Assembly (NCBI GenBank): GCA_031376285.1
Contig: JANMDN010000086.1
Span: 1-64,000, forward strand
Origin: JANMDN01 sp031376285
GTDB taxonomy: Bacteria; Actinomycetota; Thermoleophilia; Miltoncostaeales; Miltoncostaeaceae
Length of the DNA stretch: 64,000 nucleotides
Direction of reading: 5' to 3'
Positions 52,478 through 63,610 of the stretch are shown here, piece by piece. Both the position numbers and the translations under genes were made by a program. How positions within the stretch are numbered: the stretch's first letter is position 1; each line of letters starts with the position of its first letter. The notes beneath the pieces were generated by a model. That model saw only the letters and a list, made by a program, of their open reading frames with translations, searched no databases and was not told where the DNA came from.

Positions 52478-53587
52478 CTACGCTGAAACCGGGTGGTGGT
52501 CCGGGGTGGCCCCCTGGGGGTCCTGGTCGCCGCCGTGCTCGGCGGCAGGTCGAGCGGGTCGCACGTCCCGGCGCGAGCGTGGATGGGCACGATCGAAGTC
52601 CGCGTGCAGGTGCGACGCCGTCACGTGCGTGTAGATCTCGGTGGTGACCGGGCTTGCGTGGCCCAGGTGCGCTTGGACGTAGCGAATGTCGACGCCCGCC
52701 TGAATCAAATGCGTGCCGCAGGAGTGCCGGAGCGCGTGGGGGAATACCCGCCGGCCATCGGATGTGATTCCCGCGACCTTCGCGATGTGGGTGACGATGC
52801 GCCAGACGTCGGCGCGCCCGAGGCGGCGACCGCGCGTTCCAACAAAGACCGCGTCGCCGTCGCGATGCTTGGCCTGGTCGCCTCGCGGGGTTCGGTCGCG
52901 CGCCCTCAGCTCGGGGCGGGCGTTTGCGAGATAGGCGATGAGCGCCGCGCGGGCTTGCAGCGGCACTGACACCGCCCGAAGGCGGCCACCCTTTCCCCGA
53001 ACGACGAGGTAGGGGTCCTCGGCGTCGTCGAGTTGCAATGAGGAGCAGTCAAGCTGCACCGCCTCGCTGGCCCGCAGGCCGCATCCGTAGAGCACCTCGA
53101 TCAGCGCCTCCGTGCGCCGCCCGAGCGGGCCCTGCGCCTTCGAAGCTGCGTCACACAAGGCGAGCGCCTCTGCCAATGTCAGCGACACGAGTTCTCGCTC
53201 GATTCGCCCTTGATCGCGGTCCGACTCGGCAGGTGGCCGTAGTTCGGTGACGGGGTTACCGACATCGAACAGACGCGACCACCATCGACAGAACGCGCGA
53301 ACGCCCGCGACCCTGCGGCGGCGGCTCGCGATGCTGCCCTCAAGGCCGTCGCGCCAGTGTCGCCACCAGCCGAGCGGCAGGCCCGAAAGCTCCTGCGCCA
53401 CGGCTCGCGCGCCCGCGTCGTCGGCGAGGTCGAAGACCGGTGCGAGGTCCGGCACGCGGTCATCGGCGAGCCCGAGCACGGCCGCGAGCGCATCGAGATC
53501 GCGCGCGTACGCGGAGCGCGTGTTCGCGTTCTCGCGCGTCGCGAGGAACCCGCTCGCGAGCCGCCAAAACGCTGCGCCGTCAGCCAT
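52478..53587 (-). CDS. tyrosine recombinase, Xer-like, second of a pair
   Basis: 369 aa. The N-terminal core-binding domain (NTRSAYARDLDAL) precedes the catalytic domain with Arg in GCGLRASEAVQL, Lys in RGKGGRLRAV, HxxR in HALRHSCGTHL, His in LGHASPVTT and the nucleophile Tyr in EIYTHV. A tail of about 40 residues after the Tyr is low-complexity and contains the 23-bp repeat. ATG 53587 overlaps the upstream recombinase by 8 bp with GGAGG before it. Roles such as dimer resolution need both members of the pair. Confidence 0.88.
   Translation of the reverse strand: MADGAAFWRLASGFLATRENANTRSAYARDLDALAAVLGLADDRVPDLAPVFDLADDAGARAVAQELSGLPLGWWRHWRDGLEGSIASRRRRVAGVRAFCRWWSRLFDVGNPVTELRPPAESDRDQGRIERELVSLTLAEALALCDAASKAQGPLGRRTEALIEVLYGCGLRASEAVQLDCSSLQLDDAEDPYLVVRGKGGRLRAVSVPLQARAALIAYLANARPELRARDRTPRGDQAKHRDGDAVFVGTRGRRLGRADVWRIVTHIAKVAGITSDGRRVFPHALRHSCGTHLIQAGVDIRYVQAHLGHASPVTTEIYTHVTASHLHADFDRAHPRSRRDVRPARPAAEHGGDQDPQGATPDHHPVSA
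52491..52513 (-). repeat. 23-bp dispersed element, copy C
   Basis: Begins GGGGCCACCCCGG and ends ACCACCACCC on the minus strand, 13 bp before the end of the recombinase frame, so it encodes part of the C-terminal tail. Matches copies A and B, and shares the downstream GGTT.TCAGCGTAGT with B. Confidence 0.85.
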
Positions 53588-54563
53588 CCTGGACCTCCGC
53601 CGCACGGCTTGCGAGCCCGCGCGGATGTCCGCCGCGAAGCGCCTGCTGGAGGGCTCGCGTCGTCACACCGGTGTACCGCTGCGTCGTCGCGAGACTGGCG
53701 TGGCCGAGCACTTCTTGGACCACGCGTAGGTGCGCTCCGCCGGTGCCGCCAGGCCCCTCGAGGAGATGCGTCGCGGCCGCGTGGCGAAGGAGGTGGGGCC
53801 CCCCACGACGACCGACCGCGCCCATCGCGCGCCGGACGATCCGGTAGACCGCGCTCCCGTCAAGCTGGCGGCCGGTGCGAGAAAGGAACACCCAGGCCCG
53901 ATTGCGCGGGGTTGTCGGCGCGCCCGCGATTATGGGACGCCCTTCCAGGAGCCAAGCACGAAGCGCGTCGACGGTTGGTTCGGTGATCGGCACCGTCCTG
54001 GTCCGCCCGCCCTTGCCGACGATCCGCACCGTTTCGCTTTCGAAGTCGAGCGCGGCAAGCGACAGGTCGCAGACCTCTGAGCGCCGAAGGCCGCTGCCGT
54101 AGAGCAGCTCGAGGATGGCGTGGTTTCGCAGCGCGAGCGCACGGCGTAGCGTCCGTGTCGCTTCGTCATCCGGGGCGTCGCCGGCCTGGTCGACGAGCTG
54201 GGCGGCGTCAGTCTGAGAGAGGCGGGGGACGGGCGGCTGGACAACGCGTGGTCGTTCGACGAGGTCGGCGGGTGACCTGCCGGGTGGGTGGAGCTGGCCG
54301 AGCCATTCGCGCAAGGCCGTGATCGCGCGGCGTCGCGTCGCTGGTGCCCATTGCAGATCCCGGAAGGCCGCTTCGGCCATGGACGCGGTGACGCTCTCAG
54401 GGCCGGCCACGCCATGCTCGCCGCACCAAGCGGCAACGCGGCTGCAGTCACTCAGGTACGCCGTCTGCGTCGACGGTGCGAGGCGTTTGCCGCGGAGCCC
54501 CTGAACACTCAGGCGCTCGGCGAGGTCCTGGAGCGACGCGCTCCAGAGATCGTTGCTACTCAT
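53580..54563 (-). CDS. tyrosine recombinase, Xer-like, first of a pair
   Basis: 327 aa. Core-binding domain STQTAYLSDCSRVAAW; catalytic domain with Arg in GSGLRRSEVCDL, Lys in VGKGGRTRTV, HxxR in HLLRHAAATHLL, His in LGHASLATT and Tyr in QRYTGV. Its start overlaps the kinase stop by 4 bp and its stop overlaps the second recombinase by 8 bp. Both copies keep all catalytic residues. They may be XerC and XerD, but which is which cannot be told by eye. Confidence 0.88.
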   Translation of the reverse strand: MSSNDLWSASLQDLAERLSVQGLRGKRLAPSTQTAYLSDCSRVAAWCGEHGVAGPESVTASMAEAAFRDLQWAPATRRRAITALREWLGQLHPPGRSPADLVERPRVVQPPVPRLSQTDAAQLVDQAGDAPDDEATRTLRRALALRNHAILELLYGSGLRRSEVCDLSLAALDFESETVRIVGKGGRTRTVPITEPTVDALRAWLLEGRPIIAGAPTTPRNRAWVFLSRTGRQLDGSAVYRIVRRAMGAVGRRGGPHLLRHAAATHLLEGPGGTGGAHLRVVQEVLGHASLATTQRYTGVTTRALQQALRGGHPRGLASRAAEVQDG

Positions 54564-56143
54564 CCGGGTTTCGCGGTTCCTTCCAGCTCAACCTCGGCGA
54601 CGCTTGCACGGAAGCCGCCCTGCCGTGACGCGGGAAGCGTCACAAACCACACGACATAATACGTGCTCACAGTGCGCGTGTCGAGATCAATCCGCTGTCG
54701 TCCGTCGGTTGTCGTACCGGTCGCGACGAGCGTCCGGCTTGCGTCACCTTGACCGGACGTGGCGAAGACCTGGTAGGACGCGCCAGGTGTCGGCGAGGTG
54801 AGGACGAGCGCGCGGGCGACCGCGGGCGTTGCCAGGTTGAGCCGCAGGCCGACGCCGTTCTTGTTGAGCGCACTCAACTCGGCGACCTTGTAGCGCTCGG
54901 TGCTCCAACTGGTAGCGGTGTTTCCATCGATTGCGAGGGGGGCCTCGGCGTCGTTCTCGCCGTCACCGGCGGGATCCTCGGTCTGGACGCTTGCGACCTG
55001 AAGCGGTCCGATCCCGTTCCCGCTGCCGCCTGAGGTCTTGAGGATGACCCCCACAACGATCGCGGCGGCGCAAACGGCGGCCCCGGCGCCGAGCGCAACC
55101 CGCCGCCGTCGGATGACGGTGTCGTCGGGTCGGCCCATTTCGGAAAGGCGCATCGGCCCCGTCGTTTCCTCGATGGCGTCGAATGGCTCGGGGCTCGTCT
55201 CGACCTCCGCCGTGGCTCCGATGGTGTCCCCGGAGCGAGTCACCGTGGTGCGCCCGAGTTCGTCGCTTGGCCGGGAGGTGAAGTCGATCTCCGGCATGAG
55301 GAGGGTTGCGCCTCGCACCGACAGGTTCGACGCGTCACGAAGCGCGCTCGCAAAGCCGGCGGCCGTCTGAAAACGGTCGGCGGGATCCTTCGCGGCCGCC
55401 CGTTTCACGACGAGCGACAGATGCGGAGGTATCTCGGGCACCAACTCCCGAGGGTCCGGAAGCGGGTCCTGAACGTGCCGCAGCGCGAGAGCGAGCGGGT
55501 TCTCCGCAGCGAACGGAAGTTGACCGGTCAGGCATTCGAACAGAACGATGCCAAGCGCGTAGACGTCAGCCCTCGCGTCGACGGCCCGGCCGGTCGCCTG
55601 CTCGGGAGAGAGGTAGTCGGTCGTCCCGACAAGCGTCCCGGTGCGGGTCAGCTCACTCTGGCCTTCGATGTCGAGGAGGTATGCGATCCCGAAGTCGGTG
55701 AGCTTCGCGCGGCCGTCGCGGGTGATCATCACGTTCTGTGACTTGACGTCGCGATGAACAACCCCGCGCCGGTGGGCGTAGGCCAGCGCGTCGGCAACCT
55801 GCGCGCAGGCGTCCGCGGCCGTCTCGGGAAGCAAGCGGCCAGTCCGTCCAACAAGCGCCTTCAGGTCCTCGCCTTCGATCAGCTCGAAGACGAGAAACGA
55901 ACCGGAGTCATCCTCGCCACGGTCATAGAGCGAGACGATCCCCGGATGATCGAACGCCGAGACAACCTCGGCCTCGCGCGCGAAGCGCTCGGCGTAGCGA
56001 TCGTCGTCTCGTAGGCGAGCATGCAGGCGCTTCACGGCGACCGGTCGACCGAGGCGCGTGTCGATCGCCCGCCACACCGACGCGGCGCCGCCACCACCGA
56101 TCCGCCGCTCAAGGCGATAGCGGTCCGCGAGAACCTCGTTCAC
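54560..56143 (-). CDS. receptor-like Ser/Thr kinase with extracellular discoidin-like domain
   Basis: 527 aa. Kinase: GGGGAASVWRAID, VAVKRL, HRDVKSQNV, DFGIA, SPEQA. A membrane helix (LGAGAAVCAAAIVVGVIL) leads to an extracellular beta domain with AIDGNTATSWSTERY, ALVLTSPTPGASYQVFA and YYVVWFVTLP, a galactose-binding/F5-8 C-like pattern that often binds glycans. First gene of an operon with two recombinases. It diverges from the response regulator across only 44 bp. Confidence 0.88.
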   Translation of the reverse strand: MNEVLADRYRLERRIGGGGAASVWRAIDTRLGRPVAVKRLHARLRDDDRYAERFAREAEVVSAFDHPGIVSLYDRGEDDSGSFLVFELIEGEDLKALVGRTGRLLPETAADACAQVADALAYAHRRGVVHRDVKSQNVMITRDGRAKLTDFGIAYLLDIEGQSELTRTGTLVGTTDYLSPEQATGRAVDARADVYALGIVLFECLTGQLPFAAENPLALALRHVQDPLPDPRELVPEIPPHLSLVVKRAAAKDPADRFQTAAGFASALRDASNLSVRGATLLMPEIDFTSRPSDELGRTTVTRSGDTIGATAEVETSPEPFDAIEETTGPMRLSEMGRPDDTVIRRRRVALGAGAAVCAAAIVVGVILKTSGGSGNGIGPLQVASVQTEDPAGDGENDAEAPLAIDGNTATSWSTERYKVAELSALNKNGVGLRLNLATPAVARALVLTSPTPGASYQVFATSGQGDASRTLVATGTTTDGRQRIDLDTRTVSTYYVVWFVTLPASRQGGFRASVAEVELEGTAKPG

Positions 56144-56187
56144 AGGATGTTCGATTTCGCAGCCACTGTCAGGGGTAAGATCGTCGC

Positions 56188-56958
56188 ATGGGGCCGCCAG
56201 CGACGGTGTTGATCGTCGAAGATGATGAAGCGATTTCCGAGGCCCTCGCCCATCAGGTCACACGTGGCGGGCTTCGCGTCATCACGGCGCGCGACGGGGT
56301 ACAGGGACTCCGCATGTTCCGCCAGCATCGCCCCGATCTCGTGGTGATCGACCTCATGCTCCCGCAAATCGACGGCTGGCGGGTCACCGAGCAGCTCCGC
56401 GCCGAGGATCCGCTCGTGCCGGTGATCATCATGAGCGCGCGTGGAAGCGAGCACGATCGGGTCCACGGTCTCGCGATCGGCGCCGACGACTATGTGACGA
56501 AGCCCTTCTCGATGAAGGAGCTGATGGCCCGCATTCAGGCGCATCTCCGTCGCGCGGAGGCGGCGAGAACGCCGGGAGGTAGGCCGGTTCTCGAAGCGGA
56601 CGGCCTTCGCATCGACCCCGACCAGGTTCAAGCCTTCGCGGACGACGTCAGCCTTGCGCTGACCCCGCGGGAATTCGAAGTCCTCTACACCCTCGCCCGT
56701 CGCGCGGGTGCGCCGGTCAAGCGCCCGCGTCTGTACCGAGAGGTGTGGGGCTACGAGATGACGCCCGGCGATCGCTCGGTGGACGTCTTCGTTCGCAAGC
56801 TCCGGCAGAAGCTTCAGCGTGCCGTTCCCGATCGGGCGATCATCAGCACGCATTATGGCGTTGGCTACCGCTTCGAGCCCGCACTGAGTTCCTTGGCGAC
56901 GCCGGAGGCCGGGGGCGAGGTCCATCCGCCGCCCCCGGCTGTAAACAACTCGCCATAG
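56188..56958 (+). CDS. OmpR/PhoB-family response regulator, orphan
   Basis: 256 aa. Receiver domain with IVEDDEA, phospho-acceptor D55 in VVIDLMLPQ, MSARG and K105 in VTKPFS; winged-helix output domain with LTPREFEVLYTLARR and VDVFVRKLRQKLQ, YGVGYRFEP. A 30-residue Pro-rich tail is extra. AGGGGTAAG precedes the ATG. No histidine kinase is adjacent; it could be controlled by the divergent Ser/Thr kinase, but this is speculation. Confidence 0.92.
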   Translation: MGPPATVLIVEDDEAISEALAHQVTRGGLRVITARDGVQGLRMFRQHRPDLVVIDLMLPQIDGWRVTEQLRAEDPLVPVIIMSARGSEHDRVHGLAIGADDYVTKPFSMKELMARIQAHLRRAEAARTPGGRPVLEADGLRIDPDQVQAFADDVSLALTPREFEVLYTLARRAGAPVKRPRLYREVWGYEMTPGDRSVDVFVRKLRQKLQRAVPDRAIISTHYGVGYRFEPALSSLATPEAGGEVHPPPPAVNNSP

Positions 56959-56962
56959 CTCG

Positions 56963-59192
<2,230 letters not shown>

Positions 59193-59200
<8 letters not shown>

Positions 59201-59651
59201 GGTCTTCCTCTCTAAGTGGGCGGTCTGGAGTGGTCGTCGAGCAGTTCGGGCACAGTCCCGAGTAGACGACCTCGGCGACGTCGATCATGAAGCCTTGGTC
59301 GTCGGACGCGGTCAGGCACGGCGCGTCGCCGAGGGCGCAGTCGACATCGGCGATCGCCCCGCAGGCGCGGCAGACGACGTGGTGGTGGTTATCCGCGACC
59401 CGGGATTCGTAGCGGGGTACCGAGCCCGGGGGCTGGATGCGACGCACCAGCGAGGCTGCGGTGAGGACACGCAGCACGTCGTAGACGGTCTGGTGGGAGA
59501 CGTTGCGGCCGGACGCTCGAACCAGTGCGATCACGCGATCTGTGTCCGCATGCGGATGGCCATCCACGGCCGTGAGCACGGCCAGCCGAGGTTGGGTCAC
59601 GCGCAGGCCTGCTGCGCGGAGCGCGCGCTCCTGGTCGAGGGTTTCGGGCAC
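59193..59651 (-). CDS. furA: FurA-type peroxide-sensing repressor
   Basis: 152 aa from GTG 59651. Winged-helix LRVTQPRLAVLTAV and SHQTVYDVLRVLTAASLV, then the metal-binding half NHHHVVCRACGAIADVDC and a C-terminal CPNC. Part of the furA-katG pair found in mycobacteria and Streptomyces. A frame opens with TTG at 59687, but that codon lies inside the operator/-35, and the promoter spacing places transcription start at the GTG itself, so a leaderless mRNA is likely. Confidence 0.92.
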
Positions 59652-59689
59652 CGTCCGGAGTCTGTCTTCTTTTCTGGAATGAGTCAAGA
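59652..59689 (-). promoter_or_regulatory. furA promoter with FurA operator
   Basis: On the minus strand TCTTGACTCATTCCAGAAA (59671-59689) matches the actinobacterial FurA box as I remember it (TCTTGACTNNTTCCANAAA). TTGACT (59682-59687) serves as -35, a 17-bp spacer follows, then CAGACT (59659-59664) as -10; transcription would begin at about 59651-59652, the furA GTG. FurA binding here would block its own promoter. Confidence 0.75.
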
Positions 59690-59782
59690 AACGCTAGACA
59701 GCGGTTCGTCGCGGCCGGCCGCCGCGCCCTCACCTCGACCGGTTGTCGCGCTGCCACCGGCACGCTAGCCTTCCTTGGCCGA

Positions 59783-59864
59783 GGGGGGATGCCCGAGCGG
59801 CCAAAGGGAGCGGTCTGTAAAACCGCCGGCTCAGCCTACGGAGGTTCGAATCCTCCTCTCCCCA
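59783..59864 (+). tRNA. tRNA-Tyr (anticodon GTA)
   Basis: 82 nt, class II. Acceptor GGGGGGA/TCTCCCC with A discriminator; anticodon stem GCGGT/ACCGC around CTGTAAA (GTA); long variable arm; T-arm GGAGG-TTCGAAT-CCTCC. Confidence 0.95.
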
Positions 59865-59906
59865 TACCCCGCGCGGTTCCCGAGTCTCGGGTTGCGGGGA
59901 GCATAT

Positions 59907-59979
<73 letters not shown>

Positions 59980-60009
59980 CTCCGTCCATTCCGGGCGGAG
60001 GTTTCGCAG

Positions 60010-60083
60010 GGCGGTGTAGCTCAGTTGGTTAGAGCATCGGAATCATAATCCGAGTGTCGTAGGTTCGAATCCTACCGCCGCTA
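60010..60083 (+). tRNA. tRNA-Met (anticodon CAT, elongator)
   Basis: 74 nt. Acceptor GGCGGTG/CGCCGCT (first pair G-U) with A discriminator; anticodon stem TCGGA/TCCGA around ATCATAA (CAT); T-arm GTAGG-TTCGAAT-CCTAC. It lacks the three G-C pairs of an initiator anticodon stem. Confidence 0.93.
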
Positions 60084-60291
60084 TTTCAAGAACTCGCTGC
60101 TCAGAGCGATGGTGACGTGGAGTATCGGCACCGGCCTGGTACGAAGCAGGTGTGATTTCTGATTGCCCGTGCCGCGGTGCCTCCGACGGCGTGGTACCAG
60201 ACGTTGCTCTACTACGTTGTCTTGTCAGCGACGGCACGGCAGCAGCCGAGTCCCCTGCGCGGAGGATCGCCCTCTGCGACCATCCCTGCGG

Positions 60292-61839
60292 ATGAGACAT
60301 CTTGGCTCGCTCGGTCGCAGCGCCGAGATCGCCGTGGTTCTCGCGGCCGCTGGCTCGGACTGGGTCGCGACTGCGATGGGCCTGCGCACGTGCCGCGAAC
60401 TCTCATGCCGCATCCGGTGCACCCTGGGCGTGGGGCAGTGCCCGCACCACGTGGCGATGGACGATCCACTCCCGGCTCGGCTCGCCCAGGTCGCGGAGCG
60501 GCTCGGTCCCACCTTCGTCAAGGGCGCGCAGAGCCTGGCGCTTCGGCCGGACATGGTCCCCGCTCACTACGCGCTGGCCCTCTCGCGCCTCTATGAAGGG
60601 GCGGCGCCGTTCGAAGGCGAGAGGGCGCGCCAGATCGTCGCGAAGGAGCTGGGCGCCCCGCTCGGCCGCCTGTTCGCTGACTTCGAGAGCGAGCCGATCG
60701 CCGCGGCCTCGCTCTCCCAAGTCCATCGCGCCACCCTTCCGAACGGAACCGTGGTGGCGGTCAAGGTGCAGCGTCCAGGGATCGAAGAACAGGTACGCGA
60801 GGACCTGCGCCTTCTCGCCTCGCTGGCCCGCCTCGCCGAGCGGATGCGGCCGGTCTCCGGCGGCCTGCGCCCGAGTGAGGCCGTCGCTGAAGTGGCCGCC
60901 GTCATGCGCCGGGAGCTCGACTTCGAACAGGAGGGCAGGGTCACCGACGCCGTACGGATCTTTCACGCCGACGACCCCGACGTCGTGGTTCCGACGGTCC
61001 ACTGGTCGCATACCAGCCGACGCGTCCTGACCCTCGATTTCATCGATGGTCTCGCCCCGTGTCCACCGGAGCAGATCCGTGAGGCGGGCCTTGACCCGCA
61101 GCTCCTCCTGGACATTGGCGCCCGGGCAGTGTTTCGCCAAGTCTTCGAGCATGGCCTCTTTCACGCGGACCCTCACCCCGGCAACCTCCGGTTGCTCCCT
61201 GGCAATCGGCTCTGCTTCCTGGACTTCGGCATGTTTGGCCGGGTGGGGCCTCGCGAGCAGCGCCGTATGGCCCTCGTGCTGTGGGCGCTTGTCAACGGCG
61301 ACGCAGACGGCCTGGCCGGGCAGTTACTCCGCCTCGGCACGCGGCGCCCCGGCGCCGACCCGGAGGCGTTTCGGGCGGCCGTCGTCGAGGGGCTCGACCA
61401 GTTCGGCAGCGGCGACGCAACCCGCTCCATGACCGCGCTCTTGATGCACCAGCTGGCGGCCGGAGGGGCCAACGGGATCAACTTTCCCCGCGGGCTCATG
61501 CTGCTCGCTCGCGCACTCGTGAGCCTTGAGGGCACCGCCGCGATCATGGCGCCCGACACCGACGTCGCCGCGATGTCCCGCGCGCTCCTTCCCGGACTTG
61601 TCGACCGGCTGATTCCCAGCCCTGCAAACCTCGAGCAGGCCCTGTCGCGCAACAAACTCGCCTACGGGGAGCTGCTGCTGGACCTTCCCGACCTGGTGGC
61701 CGAGCTGAGCGACCAGCGAAGCGTCGCGGGGACCGCGCCGGCACCTCAGCCGGTGCGGATCATTCGGTCGGCGGCGATCGGCGCGGCGGGCGCGCTTCTT
61801 GGGGGCGTCCTCGCCCGCAGGCGACGGAGCCCCACGTGA
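60292..61839 (+). CDS. ABC1/UbiB-family atypical kinase
   Basis: 515 aa from ATG 60292. Family motifs: LGPTFVKGAQSLALRPDMVP, AAASLSQVHRAT (A-rich loop), VAVKVQRPGIE (Lys), FHADPHPGN (catalytic loop) and FLDFGMFG. The invariant KxGQ reads KGAQ and the A-rich loop has LS where IG is usual, both mild departures. A C-terminal hydrophobic segment (AIGAAGALLGGVLA) may anchor it. These ATPases support isoprenoid-quinone or lipid metabolism. Confidence 0.85.
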   Translation: MRHLGSLGRSAEIAVVLAAAGSDWVATAMGLRTCRELSCRIRCTLGVGQCPHHVAMDDPLPARLAQVAERLGPTFVKGAQSLALRPDMVPAHYALALSRLYEGAAPFEGERARQIVAKELGAPLGRLFADFESEPIAAASLSQVHRATLPNGTVVAVKVQRPGIEEQVREDLRLLASLARLAERMRPVSGGLRPSEAVAEVAAVMRRELDFEQEGRVTDAVRIFHADDPDVVVPTVHWSHTSRRVLTLDFIDGLAPCPPEQIREAGLDPQLLLDIGARAVFRQVFEHGLFHADPHPGNLRLLPGNRLCFLDFGMFGRVGPREQRRMALVLWALVNGDADGLAGQLLRLGTRRPGADPEAFRAAVVEGLDQFGSGDATRSMTALLMHQLAAGGANGINFPRGLMLLARALVSLEGTAAIMAPDTDVAAMSRALLPGLVDRLIPSPANLEQALSRNKLAYGELLLDLPDLVAELSDQRSVAGTAPAPQPVRIIRSAAIGAAGALLGGVLARRRRSPT

Positions 61840-61950
61840 TCCCCTGGGGCCATGGTCCCATGAGCTCGCCCGCCCGTTTCCTCGCGCCCCAGGCCGCTGC
61901 GCAAGCGCTTGACGCATCGACGAGACGCTCCGAGAGCCTTATGGCGGCCG

Positions 61951-61977
61951 CGGGGTGCCCCCTAACGGAGCACCCCG
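61951..61977. terminator. possible bidirectional hairpin between convergent genes
   Basis: CGGGGTGC pairs with GCACCCCG around an 11-nt loop, spanning the stop codon of the 61962 gene and lying downstream of the UbiB-like gene. There is no T-run, so it could be a factor-independent terminator only in the loose actinobacterial sense. Confidence 0.35.
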
Positions 61978-62996
61978 AGCACCAAGTCGACGTCGGACTG
62001 GCCGTTGTAGAGGTGAAACGACAGCCGCGCCGCTCCAGCTCGGTTGGCGAAGCGCACGCCGGCCGCGCTCAGGGCCTTGTCGGCGCCGGATTGCTCGATC
62101 CGCACGATGGCGGAGTTCCCCGGCTCCTGTCCGAGACCGGCCGACAGTTGATCGGCGAGGCCCACGTTATGTGCGTGGATCCGCTCGATGTCGATTTCGA
62201 GAAACAGCTCGAGCGTCGGCGCCGCGGCTACCCACGACAACCAGGCCGGGGAGATGTCGAGCCCACGGGCATCGCTTGCCAGACGAAGCGGAGCCCCGTA
62301 GATCGAGTTCCAGATATCGGCCCCGGCGTACCACCCGGCGTTGTGGGGGATCAGCCCCGCGCGGCGTTCCGGTGAGATGACCATGAACGCGACCCCGCGC
62401 GGGCAGGAGAGCCACTTATACGCGTGGCAGACGACGTAGTCGAAGCGCGAGGCGTCGAGCGGGAGCCACCCGTAGCTTTGCGTTGCGTCGATCATCGTGT
62501 GAGCGCCCACCCGGCCACATGCGGCGGTCAGGCCGTCGAGGTCGACGAGCGCACCGTCGGCGGACTGAACCGAACTCACCGCAACGAGCGTCGTATGGCG
62601 ATCCACCTCGTCGGCGAGCCGTTCGAGCGGCACACTCCGAATACGCACCCCTCGGGCGGTCTGCGCCATGAACGGGAAAAGGATCGAGGTGAAGTCACAA
62701 TCGGCGGTGAGCACCTCACTCCCCGCGGGCAGTTGCGACGCGACAAGACCCGCGAAGGCCGAGGCGGTGCTTCCGATGGCCACCCGGTCGGGGCTCACGC
62801 CCGCAATCCGCGCGAAGGCCGCCCGGGAGCGTTCCACGTAGGCGTCATAGCTCGGCGCTTCGGCCTCGCCGCGCCGCCACTCCTCGATGGCGCCGAGCAT
62901 CGCGTCGACGCCCACTCGCGGGGGGACGCCGATACTGGCCGTGTTGAGGTAGCCGAGGCCGGGTTCGAACTGCGCACGTAGCGCGGAGTCGATCAT
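61962..62996 (-). CDS. PLP-dependent aminotransferase class V family enzyme
   Basis: 344 aa from ATG 62996. YLNTASIGVPPR at the N terminus is typical of the class V/cysteine desulfurase-isopenicillin epimerase group; the PLP Lys is in VCHAYKWLSCPRG, with MIDATQSYGWLPLD supplying the ring-nitrogen Asp. Lacks the SufS-type active-site Cys loop, so a desulfurase role is unlikely. Substrate unknown; a kynureninase-like or epimerase-like reaction is possible. Confidence 0.8.
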   Translation of the reverse strand: MIDSALRAQFEPGLGYLNTASIGVPPRVGVDAMLGAIEEWRRGEAEAPSYDAYVERSRAAFARIAGVSPDRVAIGSTASAFAGLVASQLPAGSEVLTADCDFTSILFPFMAQTARGVRIRSVPLERLADEVDRHTTLVAVSSVQSADGALVDLDGLTAACGRVGAHTMIDATQSYGWLPLDASRFDYVVCHAYKWLSCPRGVAFMVISPERRAGLIPHNAGWYAGADIWNSIYGAPLRLASDARGLDISPAWLSWVAAAPTLELFLEIDIERIHAHNVGLADQLSAGLGQEPGNSAIVRIEQSGADKALSAAGVRFANRAGAARLSFHLYNGQSDVDLVLGVLR

Positions 62997-63139
62997 GCGT
63001 CGCAGACTATTGGGATCTTCGGTCGCGTCGGGGGTTTGGCGCCCGACGCGGGTGGGTACAGCCGACGGGAGGGCGCCCACAGCCTGTACCGTCGCGAGCT
63101 CGCTCCCAGGCCGAGCCACCACCGCGAGAGAACAACCAC

Positions 63140-63610
63140 ATGATGATCACCGACCGCAGCAAGAGCGTCATCCCATTTCGCCCCCACGACGCAAAGCGAG
63201 TCGGTGACGGCTGCTTCTACCTCGACGTCATCGTTTGGCTGAACGGCGACCAAATCGAGATGGGCGAGCGCGTCGGCTTCAACTACGGCTGCTACGTGAA
63301 CGGCTACGGGGGACTTTTCATCGGCGACCGCAGCATCTTCGGCCCGTACACGATGATTCACACGGCCAACCACGAGATGGACCTCGGGGCCCCGATCCCC
63401 GATCAGGGTTGGATCTCGCGAGAGGTACGAATCGGTCCCGACTGCTGGATCGGCATGGGCGTTTCCATCCTGCCCGGCGTGACCATCGGCGAAGGTTGTG
63501 TGGTCGGCGCCGGGAGCGTCGTCGTCAAGGATCTCGAGCCGTTCTCGATTGCGGTCGGCAACCCCGCGAAGGTCATTCGCAACCGCCGCCCGGCCGAGCC
63601 GAGTTCTTGA
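63140..63610 (+). CDS. hexapeptide-repeat (LbH) acetyltransferase
   Basis: 156 aa. Left-handed beta-helix repeats (IEMGERVGFNYGCYVNG, LFIGDRSIFGPYTMIHTANH, VRIGPDCWIGMGVSILPGV, IGEGCVVGAGSVVVKD) with the catalytic His in MIHTANHEM, and the closing AVGNPAKVIRNR typical of sugar O/N-acetyltransferases. It overlaps the next gene, a glycosyltransferase, by 1 bp, so it probably modifies a surface sugar. Confidence 0.88.
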   Translation: MMITDRSKSVIPFRPHDAKRVGDGCFYLDVIVWLNGDQIEMGERVGFNYGCYVNGYGGLFIGDRSIFGPYTMIHTANHEMDLGAPIPDQGWISREVRIGPDCWIGMGVSILPGVTIGEGCVVGAGSVVVKDLEPFSIAVGNPAKVIRNRRPAEPSS

